Shown here in pieces: positions 16,707-23,961 of a stretch of 64,000 nucleotides of DNA. The stretch's first letter is position 1. Each line of letters starts with the position of its first letter. Under the pieces are notes generated by a model. It did no database searches. It saw nothing but the letters and a program-made list of their open reading frames with translations, and was not told the origin of the DNA. The translations under genes and the position numbers were made by a program. This DNA comes from JAIBJN01 sp963842305. GTDB lineage: Bacteria > Actinomycetota > Thermoleophilia > Gaiellales > Gaiellaceae. The stretch spans positions 992,001 through 1,056,000 of the forward strand of contig CAWJFW010000002.1 in assembly GCA_963842305.1 (NCBI GenBank), written 5' to 3'.

Positions 16707-17258
16707 ATGGCGACCCGCGTGGTTCCCGCACCGCTCGCACAGCTGCCGAATGCGCTCACGATCCTGCGCCTTCTCGTCATCCCGGTCTTCGTCGTGCTCC
16801 TGTACCGAGCCGACGGTGAGGGGAGCTACGTCCTCGCCGGGCTCTTCGCGGCGGCGGCCCTCACCGATCAGATCGACGGGTTCCTCGCGCGTCGGTGGCA
16901 CGTCGAGTCCGAGTTCGGGAAGTTCGCGGACCCGCTCGCCGACCGCCTCATGATCGACGCCGCGGTGCTGCTGCTCTGCGTCGACGGCCGCCTACCGTGG
17001 CTCGCGTTCGTGATCGTTCTCGCCCGCGACGCCATCCTGATCGGCGGCTACGGCTTCGTCAGGGACCGCGGCTACGAGTTCTCGGTCTCCGCCCTGGGGA
17101 AAGCCTCCACCTGGGTGCTCTACGCGGCGGTCACGGGCGTCATCGCGTCTGACGAAGGGACGGACTGGCCGCTCTTTCTGTTCTGGTCGGGAGTCGGACT
17201 GGCCGTCCTTGCCGCCGTCTTCTACGCGGCAGGCGCGCTGCGGACGGGCAAGCGGTGA
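16707..17258 (+). CDS. CDP-alcohol phosphatidyltransferase (PgsA-like)
   Basis: A membrane enzyme (183 aa) transferring phosphatidyl from CDP-DAG to an alcohol such as glycerol-3-phosphate. The opening LPNALTILRLLVIPVFVVLL and the motif ALTDQIDGFLARRW...EFGKFADPLADR are the CDP-OH-P signature; the first Asp of the usual DG..AR set appears as TDQIDG. There are four to five membrane segments. ATG at 16707 avoids overlap with the divergent deiminase; ATG at 16677 is an alternative. The stop overlaps the next GTG. Confidence 0.85.
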   Translation: MATRVVPAPLAQLPNALTILRLLVIPVFVVLLYRADGEGSYVLAGLFAAAALTDQIDGFLARRWHVESEFGKFADPLADRLMIDAAVLLLCVDGRLPWLAFVIVLARDAILIGGYGFVRDRGYEFSVSALGKASTWVLYAAVTGVIASDEGTDWPLFLFWSGVGLAVLAAVFYAAGALRTGKR

Positions 17259-19771
17259 AGGCCGTCGTCATGGCCGGCGGCGAGGGAACGCGCCTGCGGC
17301 CGCTGACCTCGAACCAGCCGAAGCCGATGGTTCCGATCGTCGGCAAGCCGTGCATGGAGCACATCCTCGACCTGCTCCGCGAGCACGGCTTCGACGACGT
17401 CATCGTCACCCTCGCGTTCATGCCGCAGGCGATCCGCGGCTACTTCGGCGACGGCGAGGCGTACGGCGTGTCGATCCGCTACTCGGTGGAGGAGTCACCG
17501 GCCGGGACGGCCGGCTCAGTCAAGCTGGCCGAGGAGGCGCTCGACGAGACGTTCCTCGTCATCTCGGGCGATGCCCTCTGCGACATCGACCTCGGTGCTC
17601 TGGTCCGCTTCCACCGCGATCGGGGCGCCATGGTGACGATCGGCCTGAAAAGCGTCCCGAATCCGCTCGAGTTCGGCATCGTCGTCACCGACGAGCAAGG
17701 CCGCATCGAGCGCTTCCTCGAGAAGCCGTCCTGGGGACAGGTCTTCACGGACACGATCAACACGGGCATCTACGTGCTCGAGCCCGAGGTGCTGCGCCAT
17801 GTCCCGACCGACGAGCCCCACGACTTCTCGAAGGAGCTCTTCCCCCTCCTTCTGGAGATGGGGCGGCCGTTGTACGGCTATGTCTGCGAGGGCTACTGGC
17901 AAGACATCGGAAACCTCGACCAGTACCGCCAGGCCAACTTCGACGCGCTCGACGAGCGCGTGCGGCTGAGCATCCCCGGCATCCGGCTCCGCGGAAACCT
18001 CTGGGTGGGGGAGGGGGTCGACCTCGACGACCTCGAGGCGGTCGAGGCGCCCGCGTTCGTCGGCAACTATTGCCGGATCGCGCCCCGCGCCTCTGTCGGC
18101 CCATACTCGGTGCTGATGCCGAGCGTGACCCTCGGCGACCATGCCCGCACGGCCCGCTCGGTAATCGACGCGTCGACGTCCGTCGGCCGGAGCGCCGTCG
18201 CGGAGGGCGCCATCGTCGGGCGGGCCTGCGACATCCGCCCGCACGCCCGCCTCCACGAGGGCGTCGCGGTCGGCGACAACTGCACGATCGGCGAGGAGAG
18301 CGTCGTCATGCCGGGCGTCCGGATCTACCCGTTCAAGGAGGTTGAGTCCGGGTCGCTCGTCGACCGGCACCTGATCTGGGAGTCACGGCTCTCGTCGCGC
18401 CTGATCGGCATGGACGGCGTCGTCGGACGGATCAATGTCGACCTCACGCCCGAGACGGCGCTCCGGCTGGGGCTCGCGCTCGGAACCGCCCTCGACCGCG
18501 GCGGCAGGGTCGTGACGAGCCGGGCGGCGTCCGCCTCCTGCCGGTTGGTGAGACGCGCGCTGATCGCCGGCGTCAACTCGGCAGGCGTCCACGCGACCGA
18601 TCTGCAGGTCATGCCCGCAGCCGTCAACCGTTATTTTCTGAAGACCGAACGCTTCGACGCCGGCATCCACGTCCAGCCGAGCCCGAACGACCCCGAGATC
18701 GTCCAGATCCGCATCTTCGAGCCGCCGGGCACCCCGGCGACGCCCGCGCTCGTCAAGGAGATCGACAAGCACTTCTCGCGCCAGGAGTTCCGGCGGGCGT
18801 CCTGGAACGAGGTGGGGGAGATCACGTACTCGGCCCGGACGGCGGAAACCTACGTGCAGGACCTCCTCGAGGCGCTCGACACGACCACGATCCGCGACCG
18901 CGATTTTCGCATCGTCGTGGACTATGCGTTCTCCGCCGCGTCGCTCATCCTGCCACAGGTGCTCGGAGCGCTCGACGTCGAGGCGGTCTCCTCGCATGCC
19001 TATGTCAGCGAGCGCCGCCAGTCGAGCGAGACGGTCACGCTCGCCGAGTCGCTCGGGCAGGCGAAACGCCTCGTCGCGGCCGTCGGCGCGGATCTCGGAG
19101 CAGTGCTCGACCCGGCCGCCGAGCGCATCTTCCTCATCGACGACAGGGCGCGCGAGGTGCCGGTGGAGCAGGAGCTCCTGCTCTTCCTCCGCCTCCTCGC
19201 GTCCGACGGGAAGCGCGGACGGCTCGCGTTTCCCACGACGGTGACGAGCCTCGTCGACGATCTCGTCCAGGGCACGGAGCTCGAGGTCGAGCGCACGCCC
19301 CATTCACTCTCCGCGCTGACCCTGGCGGCCGCCGGCGACGGCGTCATCTTCGCCGGCTCCGTCGGCGGCGGCTTCGTCTTTCCCGATTTCGTCCCCGCCT
19401 ACGACGGCATGGCGAGCCTGTGCAAGCTCCTCGCGCTGCTCGCGCCCGTCGACAGGCCGCTGTCCGAGATCGTCGGCGAGCTGCCCGAGTCCACCGTCGT
19501 CCATCGCCAGGTGCGCTGCCCCTGGGCACGCAAGGGAACCGTCATGCGGGTGCTCACCGAGCGGACGAAGGGCAAGGAGGTCGACGTGACGGACGGAATC
19601 AAGGTCTACGACGACCGCGGCTGGGCCCAGGTCCTGCCCGATCCCGACGAGCCGCTCGTGCACATCTACGCCGAGGGCAAGACGCCGGAGGACGGCGCCT
19701 CGCTCGAGAGCGAGTTCCAGGCCCTCGTCGAGGAGATCGTGGGCCGGGGGGACGAGGCCGAGGAGGCCTGA
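17255..19771 (+). CDS. Sugar nucleotidyltransferase fused to a phosphomannomutase-like domain
   Basis: An 838-aa fusion. Residues 1-~235 are a nucleotidyltransferase (VVMAGGEGTRLRPLTSNQPKPMVPI, ISGDALCDIDL, EKPSWGQVFTDTINTG), probably mannose-1-phosphate guanylyltransferase. Residues ~240-375 form a left-handed beta-helix (hexapeptides SVGRSAVAEGAIVG). The rest aligns with phosphomannomutase, but key motifs are altered: the catalytic loop is HVQPSPNDPE instead of TASHNP, the DGDxDR metal loop reads DPAAER near 618-623, and the GEESGH loop is missing. The mutase half is probably non-catalytic. GTG overlaps the pgsA stop. Confidence 0.85.
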   Translation: MKAVVMAGGEGTRLRPLTSNQPKPMVPIVGKPCMEHILDLLREHGFDDVIVTLAFMPQAIRGYFGDGEAYGVSIRYSVEESPAGTAGSVKLAEEALDETFLVISGDALCDIDLGALVRFHRDRGAMVTIGLKSVPNPLEFGIVVTDEQGRIERFLEKPSWGQVFTDTINTGIYVLEPEVLRHVPTDEPHDFSKELFPLLLEMGRPLYGYVCEGYWQDIGNLDQYRQANFDALDERVRLSIPGIRLRGNLWVGEGVDLDDLEAVEAPAFVGNYCRIAPRASVGPYSVLMPSVTLGDHARTARSVIDASTSVGRSAVAEGAIVGRACDIRPHARLHEGVAVGDNCTIGEESVVMPGVRIYPFKEVESGSLVDRHLIWESRLSSRLIGMDGVVGRINVDLTPETALRLGLALGTALDRGGRVVTSRAASASCRLVRRALIAGVNSAGVHATDLQVMPAAVNRYFLKTERFDAGIHVQPSPNDPEIVQIRIFEPPGTPATPALVKEIDKHFSRQEFRRASWNEVGEITYSARTAETYVQDLLEALDTTTIRDRDFRIVVDYAFSAASLILPQVLGALDVEAVSSHAYVSERRQSSETVTLAESLGQAKRLVAAVGADLGAVLDPAAERIFLIDDRAREVPVEQELLLFLRLLASDGKRGRLAFPTTVTSLVDDLVQGTELEVERTPHSLSALTLAAAGDGVIFAGSVGGGFVFPDFVPAYDGMASLCKLLALLAPVDRPLSEIVGELPESTVVHRQVRCPWARKGTVMRVLTERTKGKEVDVTDGIKVYDDRGWAQVLPDPDEPLVHIYAEGKTPEDGASLESEFQALVEEIVGRGDEAEEA

Positions 19772-19796
19772 GCGAGGCCGAACCCTCAAGTCGAGG

Positions 19797-19825
19797 TTGA
19801 TGGATGGGTGGCGACCTGGTTTACT
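19797..19825 (+). promoter_or_regulatory. Candidate promoter for the RsiG-like gene cluster
   Basis: TTGATG (19797-19802), a 17-nt spacer and TTTACT (19820-19825) stand in the 91-nt gap before GTG 19863. TTTACT is a weak match and TACTGT two bases on is an alternative. A transcript from here would cover RsiG-like, FHA, MerR and apt. Confidence 0.35.
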
Positions 19826-19862
19826 GTGTGGTCGCCTCCGTCCCCGATTCTGGAGTTGCAGC

Positions 19863-20138
19863 GTGGAAGCCCTTCCTGACCTTGGAACCCTGTCCGACCA
19901 GGAGCTGCGCGACCTCATCCGCGAGCTGATGGTCGAGGAACACAAAGTCTCTTACGAGCGTCGGCTTCTGCACGGGAAGATCGACATCCTGCGCGCCGAG
20001 CTGCAGGCACGGCTGCAGAAGCAGGTGGGGGAGTCCGAAAGCCCCCTTCACGACATCGACGTCGACCGCTTGGCGGCGATCCTCGCCTCGAAGGCGCCGC
20101 CTCCGACGGACGAGGAGCTCGACGCGGCAGGGCGGTGA
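19863..20138 (+). CDS. rsiG: RsiG-like c-di-GMP-binding anti-sigma family protein
   Basis: A 91-aa, mostly helical cytosolic protein. The segment EEHKVSYERRLLHGKIDILRAEL contains, at residues 26-41, E26-x3-S30-x2-R33-x3-H37-x3-D41. This is the RsiG signature E(X)3S(X)2R(X)3Q(X)3D with Gln replaced by His. Streptomyces RsiG has two copies and binds c-di-GMP to sequester sigma WhiG; the Rubrobacter form has one copy and dimerises, as would be expected here. The acidic C-terminus PPPTDEELDAAGR is unlike the core. GTG at 19863 is chosen because the conserved part follows it. It overlaps the FHA gene (GTGA). No WhiG is present in the window. Confidence 0.7.
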   Translation: MEALPDLGTLSDQELRDLIRELMVEEHKVSYERRLLHGKIDILRAELQARLQKQVGESESPLHDIDVDRLAAILASKAPPPTDEELDAAGR

Positions 20139-20602
20139 CACACGTTCACTGCCCCGAGTGCGGCTTCCAGAACCCGGAGGCCGCCAACTACTGCTCGAAG
20201 TGCGGGGCGCTGCTCATCCACGAGGACCAAGGGGCGCACACGACGATGACGTTCACGCCCGAGGAGGACGTGGAGGACGATGGTCTCTCACTCGACGGTC
20301 TTCGCATCGAGGGGCCGGCGCTCGTCGTTCGGGCGGGCGGCGGTAGGGCGGGTGAGACGTTCGCGCTCGAGCACGACCGGACGTCGCTGGGGCGGGCGCC
20401 CGAGTGCGAAATCTTTCTCGACGACGTGACGGTCTCGCGCCGGCACTCGGTGATCACGCGGGGCGCGGACGGGTTCACCCTGCACGACGAGGGCAGCCTC
20501 AACGGCACGTACGTCAACCGCCGCCGCGTCGAGAGCGCGAAGCTCGAGGACGGGGACGAGGTGCAGATCGGCAAGTACAAGCTGACCTTCCTGGAGAGCT
20601 AG
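20135..20602 (+). CDS. Zinc-ribbon/FHA-domain protein (GarA/OdhI type)
   Basis: A 155-aa cytosolic phosphopeptide-binding protein. Residues 6-23 form a zinc ribbon (CPECGFQNPEAANYCSKCG). A Thr-rich patch (HTTMTFTPEED) matches the position of the kinase target in GarA, where phosphorylation makes the FHA domain fold back on itself. The FHA domain (~60-153) has SLGRAPECEIFLDD, TVSRRHSVI and DEGSLNGTYVNRRRVE. GarA/OdhI regulates 2-oxoglutarate metabolism under Ser/Thr kinases. The next gene, as in mycobacteria, is an FtsR-type MerR regulator. Confidence 0.88.
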   Translation: MTHVHCPECGFQNPEAANYCSKCGALLIHEDQGAHTTMTFTPEEDVEDDGLSLDGLRIEGPALVVRAGGGRAGETFALEHDRTSLGRAPECEIFLDDVTVSRRHSVITRGADGFTLHDEGSLNGTYVNRRRVESAKLEDGDEVQIGKYKLTFLES

Positions 20603-20617
20603 GAGCGGAGACCAACG

Positions 20618-21313
20618 ATGGCGACGGCGACGACCGATGTCGGACCGGGGCGGCCTCTTACGATCGGGGCGGTCTGCAACCGCCTGCGGGACGAGTTCCC
20701 CGACATCTCGATCTCGAAGATCCGCTATCTCGAGGATCAGGGCCTGCTCGCTCCGCGCCGCACTCAGGGCGGCTACCGGCTCTACTCGGACGAGGACGTC
20801 GAGCGGCTGGAGACGATCCTGCGGCTCCAGCGCGACGAGTTCCTTCCCTTGCGCGTCATCCGTCAGGAGCTTGCCGCCGGAGCGTCCCGACGGCGGGAGC
20901 GCACGCGCGCCGCGGGCCTCCAGGTCACCGAGGACGAAGTCGACCTGTCGACGCTCTGCGCGCGGGCCGGGGTCGATGCGGCCTTCATCAGGGAGCTCGA
21001 GGAGTACGGACTCCTGGAGCCGCGGGCGGTGGACGGCGAGAAGCGCTTTCCCGAGCGTGACATCGACGTCGCCGGGGCCTGCGCCAGGCTCGCCCGTTAC
21101 GGGGTCGCGCCCCGAAACCTCGCGACGTTTCGACGCTGGGCCGAAAACGAGGCCGACCTCCTCGAGCGGATCGTCGCCCCCGAGCTCCGCTCGCCGAACC
21201 CCGAAAAGCGCCACGCGGGGATGGAGAACCTCGAGAACCTCGCGGCGCTGTCGCAGGAACTCTCGAACCTGCTCTTCTGGCGGGCGCTCCGGGGTATCGT
21301 GCCCCGGTCGTGA
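20618..21313 (+). CDS. ftsR: MerR-family regulator (FtsR/Rv1828-like)
   Basis: A 231-aa transcription factor. The N-terminal winged HTH reads LTIGAVCNRLRDEFPDISISKIRYLEDQGLL and then RTQGGYRLYSDEDVERLETIL. This longer form of the HTH with DEFPDISISKIRYLE is specific to the FtsR/Rv1828 group, which acts on ftsZ expression in Corynebacterium. The C-terminal part (DLSTLCARAGVDAAFIRELEEYGLL) is the effector-like domain of the same group. It directly follows the FHA gene (GGAG ribosome site) and overlaps apt by GTGA. Confidence 0.85.
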   Translation: MATATTDVGPGRPLTIGAVCNRLRDEFPDISISKIRYLEDQGLLAPRRTQGGYRLYSDEDVERLETILRLQRDEFLPLRVIRQELAAGASRRRERTRAAGLQVTEDEVDLSTLCARAGVDAAFIRELEEYGLLEPRAVDGEKRFPERDIDVAGACARLARYGVAPRNLATFRRWAENEADLLERIVAPELRSPNPEKRHAGMENLENLAALSQELSNLLFWRALRGIVPRS

Positions 21314-21834
21314 CCGTCGACCTCGAGTCCAAGATCCGGGACATCCCGGACTTTCCCAAGCGAGGCATCGTCTTCAAGGACATCATGCCGCTGCTCGCCG
21401 ATTCCGAGGCCCTCCACGACACGGTCGAGCGACTGACGGAGTTCGCCGAGCCTCGGAAGCCCGACCTGGTGCTCGGCGCCGAGGCGCGCGGGTTCATTCT
21501 CGGCGCGGCACTGGCGTACAGGCTCGGTTGCGGCTTCGTCGCGGCCCGCAAGCCCGGGAAGCTGCCCTGGCGGACGATCAGCGCGAAGTACGCGCTCGAG
21601 TACGGCTTCGACGCGCTCGAGCTCCATGCGGACGCGATCTCGGACGGCGCGCGGGTGCTCGTCCACGACGACCTGCTGGCCACGGGCGGCACCGCCAAGG
21701 CGAAGATCGACCTCGTCGAGCAGCTCGGCGGCACCGTCGTCGGGCTCGCATTCGTGATCGAGCTCGCGTTCCTGGGTGGCCGCGAGAAGCTCGAAGGCTA
21801 CGACGTGTGCTCGCTCGTCACGTACGTGGACTGA
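21310..21834 (+). CDS. apt: Adenine phosphoribosyltransferase
   Basis: A purine salvage enzyme (174 aa), adenine plus PRPP to AMP. Motifs: IRDIPDFPKRGIVFKDIMPLL at the N-terminus, VLGAEARGFILGAALAYRLG, FVAARKPGKLPW and the PRPP loop VLVHDDLLATGGTA. GTG at 21310 overlaps the MerR stop. It fits with the nucleoside uptake and hydrolysis genes far downstream (51-60 kb). Confidence 0.95.
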   Translation: MTVDLESKIRDIPDFPKRGIVFKDIMPLLADSEALHDTVERLTEFAEPRKPDLVLGAEARGFILGAALAYRLGCGFVAARKPGKLPWRTISAKYALEYGFDALELHADAISDGARVLVHDDLLATGGTAKAKIDLVEQLGGTVVGLAFVIELAFLGGREKLEGYDVCSLVTYVD

Positions 21835-21873
21835 CGGATCCCGTCCTCTCTGCCGATACATAATCGGAGTCCG

Positions 21874-22476
21874 ATGTACGATCAGCTGACTGGGCGCTAC
21901 ACGTTCGCCTGCCCGGCACGGGGCGAGGTCAGGCTGGCTCTCTCGCGCTTCCGCATCCTGGAGCGCCTGCCCGGGGCCGCGCATCCGGCCGTCTACAAGA
22001 TCACGTTCGCGTGCGACTGCGGCGGCGAACACGACGGGCTCGTCACGCACGACGAGCTGGACTGGGCGCCGCTCGCCGGCACGGACTCGACCTTTCTCAA
22101 CCTGATGACCGCTCGGCTCGAATCCGCCGCGGACGATCTGCTCGATCTCGCCGCGCGCCGGATCCAGGCAGGGGCGTGGCCCTGGAGTTTCTTCTGCTAC
22201 CCGGAGGACCAGCCGCGGCCGGTCACTCCCTCCGCGTTTCGGGTGCTCGCCGGCGGCGGCGCCGAGCTCGGGCTCGCGGTCGAGTGCCCCTGCTGCACGC
22301 AGACGAGCGTGAACGTCGTCACCCGCGAGCACATCGACGTCCCCTTCTACAACGATCGGCGGGTGGGCGTCGTCGAGCACATCTTCTCCCGCGACCAGGA
22401 GCTCGCCCTTTCGTCCTTTCGCGACGAGCTCGACTCCGGCGCGTTCGACGCCCGGCGTCGCGACCTGGCGGCCTAG
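21874..22476 (+). CDS. Conserved protein of unknown function with Cys motifs
   Basis: A 200-aa soluble protein I do not recognise. Cys groups could bind metal: FACP near residue 13, ACDCGGEHDG near 47-55 and VECPCCTQT near 136-144, resembling split zinc ribbons. A central helical stretch (LMTARLESAADDLLDLAARRI) and a C-terminal basic/acidic helix (SFRDELDSGAFDARRRDLAA) flank them. CATAAT at 21859-21864 with GGAG before the ATG suggests its own promoter. Codon use matches the neighbours. Confidence 0.7.
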   Translation: MYDQLTGRYTFACPARGEVRLALSRFRILERLPGAAHPAVYKITFACDCGGEHDGLVTHDELDWAPLAGTDSTFLNLMTARLESAADDLLDLAARRIQAGAWPWSFFCYPEDQPRPVTPSAFRVLAGGGAELGLAVECPCCTQTSVNVVTREHIDVPFYNDRRVGVVEHIFSRDQELALSSFRDELDSGAFDARRRDLAA

Positions 22477-22556
22477 GGGCAAGCCCTCCTAGGGTTATCC
22501 CTCCGGCCCACCGGGCACAATCTGATGCGGAACCGACCGTGTGAGGTGATCCGACC

Positions 22557-23171
22557 ATGTTTGAACGAGGTCGCGACGACGACTCCGTGGAACGGACCGA
22601 CACTCCGATGCAGCAGGAGCATGCCTGGGCGAGCCCTCCGGTCGTGCGCGGGCTGACGACGCTCCTGGGCGTCGCCGCAGCCGGCGTCCTTGTCTGGGTG
22701 GCGAGCGGGTTCGATCTCGCCTCGACGGGTGAGTACTGGGCGGCTATGGGAATCCTGGCCGGCGCCGGCGCCTGCCTCGGGCTCTCCCAGCTCCTGGGCG
22801 GTTGGACGAAGTGGGGGAGGCCGACGATCAGCGCGGGCGTCTTCTTCCTGGCCTTTCTTCCGACGCTTGTCGCCGTGGGCGGAATCCTCGTCGCCACGCG
22901 ACCGACCGACACCGACGAGGGCGAGCAGGTCGCGGGGTGGATCCGCGACATCGGCCTGGGCGGCGTCGCCGAGGACCTGATCGTCTTCCAGGGCGTGCTC
23001 GCGTTCGCGCTCGGGATCGTGCTGACGTTCACGCTCGACACCCGGGGCCCCCGCCTTCCGGAGGCCCCCGTGCGCGAGGCGACGGTCCCCGAGGAGGATG
23101 TGCACGACTACCGCGACGAGGCCCCGCAGAGCGAGGAGGAGACCGTGGTCGCTCCTCGTTCCTCCGAATAG
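22557..23171 (+). CDS. Predicted four-helix membrane protein
   Basis: A 204-aa protein of unknown function. After a polar N-terminus (~25 residues) come four hydrophobic segments: GLTTLLGVAAAGVLVWVASG, YWAAMGILAGAGACLGLSQLL, ISAGVFFLAFLPTLVAVGGI and LIVFQGVLAFALGIVLTFTL. A cytoplasmic acidic tail ends it (EATVPEEDVHDYRDEAPQSEEE). AGGTGA lies 7 nt before the ATG. No family signature is evident. Confidence 0.7.
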   Translation: MFERGRDDDSVERTDTPMQQEHAWASPPVVRGLTTLLGVAAAGVLVWVASGFDLASTGEYWAAMGILAGAGACLGLSQLLGGWTKWGRPTISAGVFFLAFLPTLVAVGGILVATRPTDTDEGEQVAGWIRDIGLGGVAEDLIVFQGVLAFALGIVLTFTLDTRGPRLPEAPVREATVPEEDVHDYRDEAPQSEEETVVAPRSSE

Positions 23172-23234
23172 GGGCACGACCCCTCGCGCCAGGGATGCAC
23201 TTGGGGGCCCTGGGGGGCCGATACCAGGGATGCC

Positions 23235-23444
23235 ATGGATGCGGCCTACGATCTCCATGGCCGGGGCGTTCCCCGGCTCCTCCGGCACTTCGCCGCCTTC
23301 GAGCGCCTGACGGACGATCTCGACGGCCCGACTGCACTGGTCCGGCTGGAGCAGGAGCTCGGCTGCGACCTCGCGGAGCTCCTGGTCGCGGCGCTCGCGC
23401 GGCCTCACGCCGGCGGCGCTCCGCCTCTCTCCCTCTGTGCCTAG
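23235..23444 (+). CDS. Small hypothetical protein
   Basis: A 69-aa open frame with strong third-position GC and a helical, Leu-rich sequence (LLRHFAAFERLTDDL, ALVRLEQELGCDLAELLVAALARP). There is no good ribosome site and no family is recognised. It converges with the 23454-23657 gene. It could be a real small gene or a chance frame. Confidence 0.4.
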   Translation: MDAAYDLHGRGVPRLLRHFAAFERLTDDLDGPTALVRLEQELGCDLAELLVAALARPHAGGAPPLSLCA

Positions 23445-23453
23445 CTCCCGGGC

Positions 23454-23657
23454 CTAGTCTCGCCTGAGCTGGTCCTCGCCGCAGAGGCGAACGAAGAAGA
23501 AGATCAGCACTGCGGCGACGATGCCGAAGAGGACGGCGCTTCCAGAGCTGATGCCGATCGCCAGGAGCCCGATCCAGACGTACGCGCCGAGGACGACGCC
23601 CCAGAGGAGTGCGTGGAATCCGGGGCTGAACGCTGGGGGCCGGGGAGGGAACTCCAT
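23454..23657 (-). CDS. Small two-helix membrane protein
   Basis: A 67-aa protein with two hydrophobic segments: FHALLWGVVLGAYVWIGLLAIGI and GSAVLFGIVAAVLIFFFVRL. The Pro-rich N-terminus (MEFPPRPPAFSPG) suggests ATG at 23657, which has TAGACT 7 nt upstream, indicating a leaderless mRNA. Its function is unknown. Confidence 0.65.
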   Translation of the reverse strand: MEFPPRPPAFSPGFHALLWGVVLGAYVWIGLLAIGISSGSAVLFGIVAAVLIFFFVRLCGEDQLRRD

Positions 23658-23664
23658 CGCGCCG

Positions 23665-23670
23665 AGTCTA
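23665..23670 (-). promoter_or_regulatory. -10 element (TAGACT) for the 67-aa membrane protein gene
   Basis: On the minus strand TAGACT ends 7 nt before the ATG at 23657, the same spacing as at dxr. There is no ribosome site. Confidence 0.45.
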
Positions 23671-23880
23671 ACGTCACGCTGACCCTCACCACTGCGGCGT
23701 CGGACCAAAAAAATTCGCCGAGCCGGTTTCGCTTTCGTCCACCTCTCCGACCAACTTTCGGCTTCCGCCTACAGCCGCCCGGTGGGGCTTCAACCTACTC
23801 GCGCTCCGTGCTCGGCGCAAGCGGCAATCTAGAGGTCGTCGTCGGCCTGTGCAAGGCCGTCGAGCAAACGTTCCCCGCAA

Positions 23881-23950
23881 TTTGCGAAAAGTTCATTTTT
23901 CCACATTTTCCACAGCCTCCAGACGGGCCTGTGGGGATCTCTGTGGAACT
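23881..23950. other. AT-rich patch with DnaA-box-like repeats
   Basis: In the 304-nt gap 23658-23961 a locally AT-rich stretch carries TTTTCCACA twice in direct tandem (23897-23905 and 23906-23914), then TGTGGGGAT (23930-23938) and TGTGGAACT (23942-23950) in inverse orientation. TTTTCCACA differs from the DnaA box TTATCCACA at one base. There is no dnaA, dnaN or rpmH nearby, so it is not a standard oriC locus. The rest of the gap shows no gene. Confidence 0.4.
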
Positions 23951-23961
23951 CGGCTCGGCGC

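Noticed and set aside
23658..23961. Chromosomal origin oriC
   Set aside because: DnaA-like motifs are present, but dnaA, dnaN, gyrB and rpmH are absent and the boxes are imperfect.
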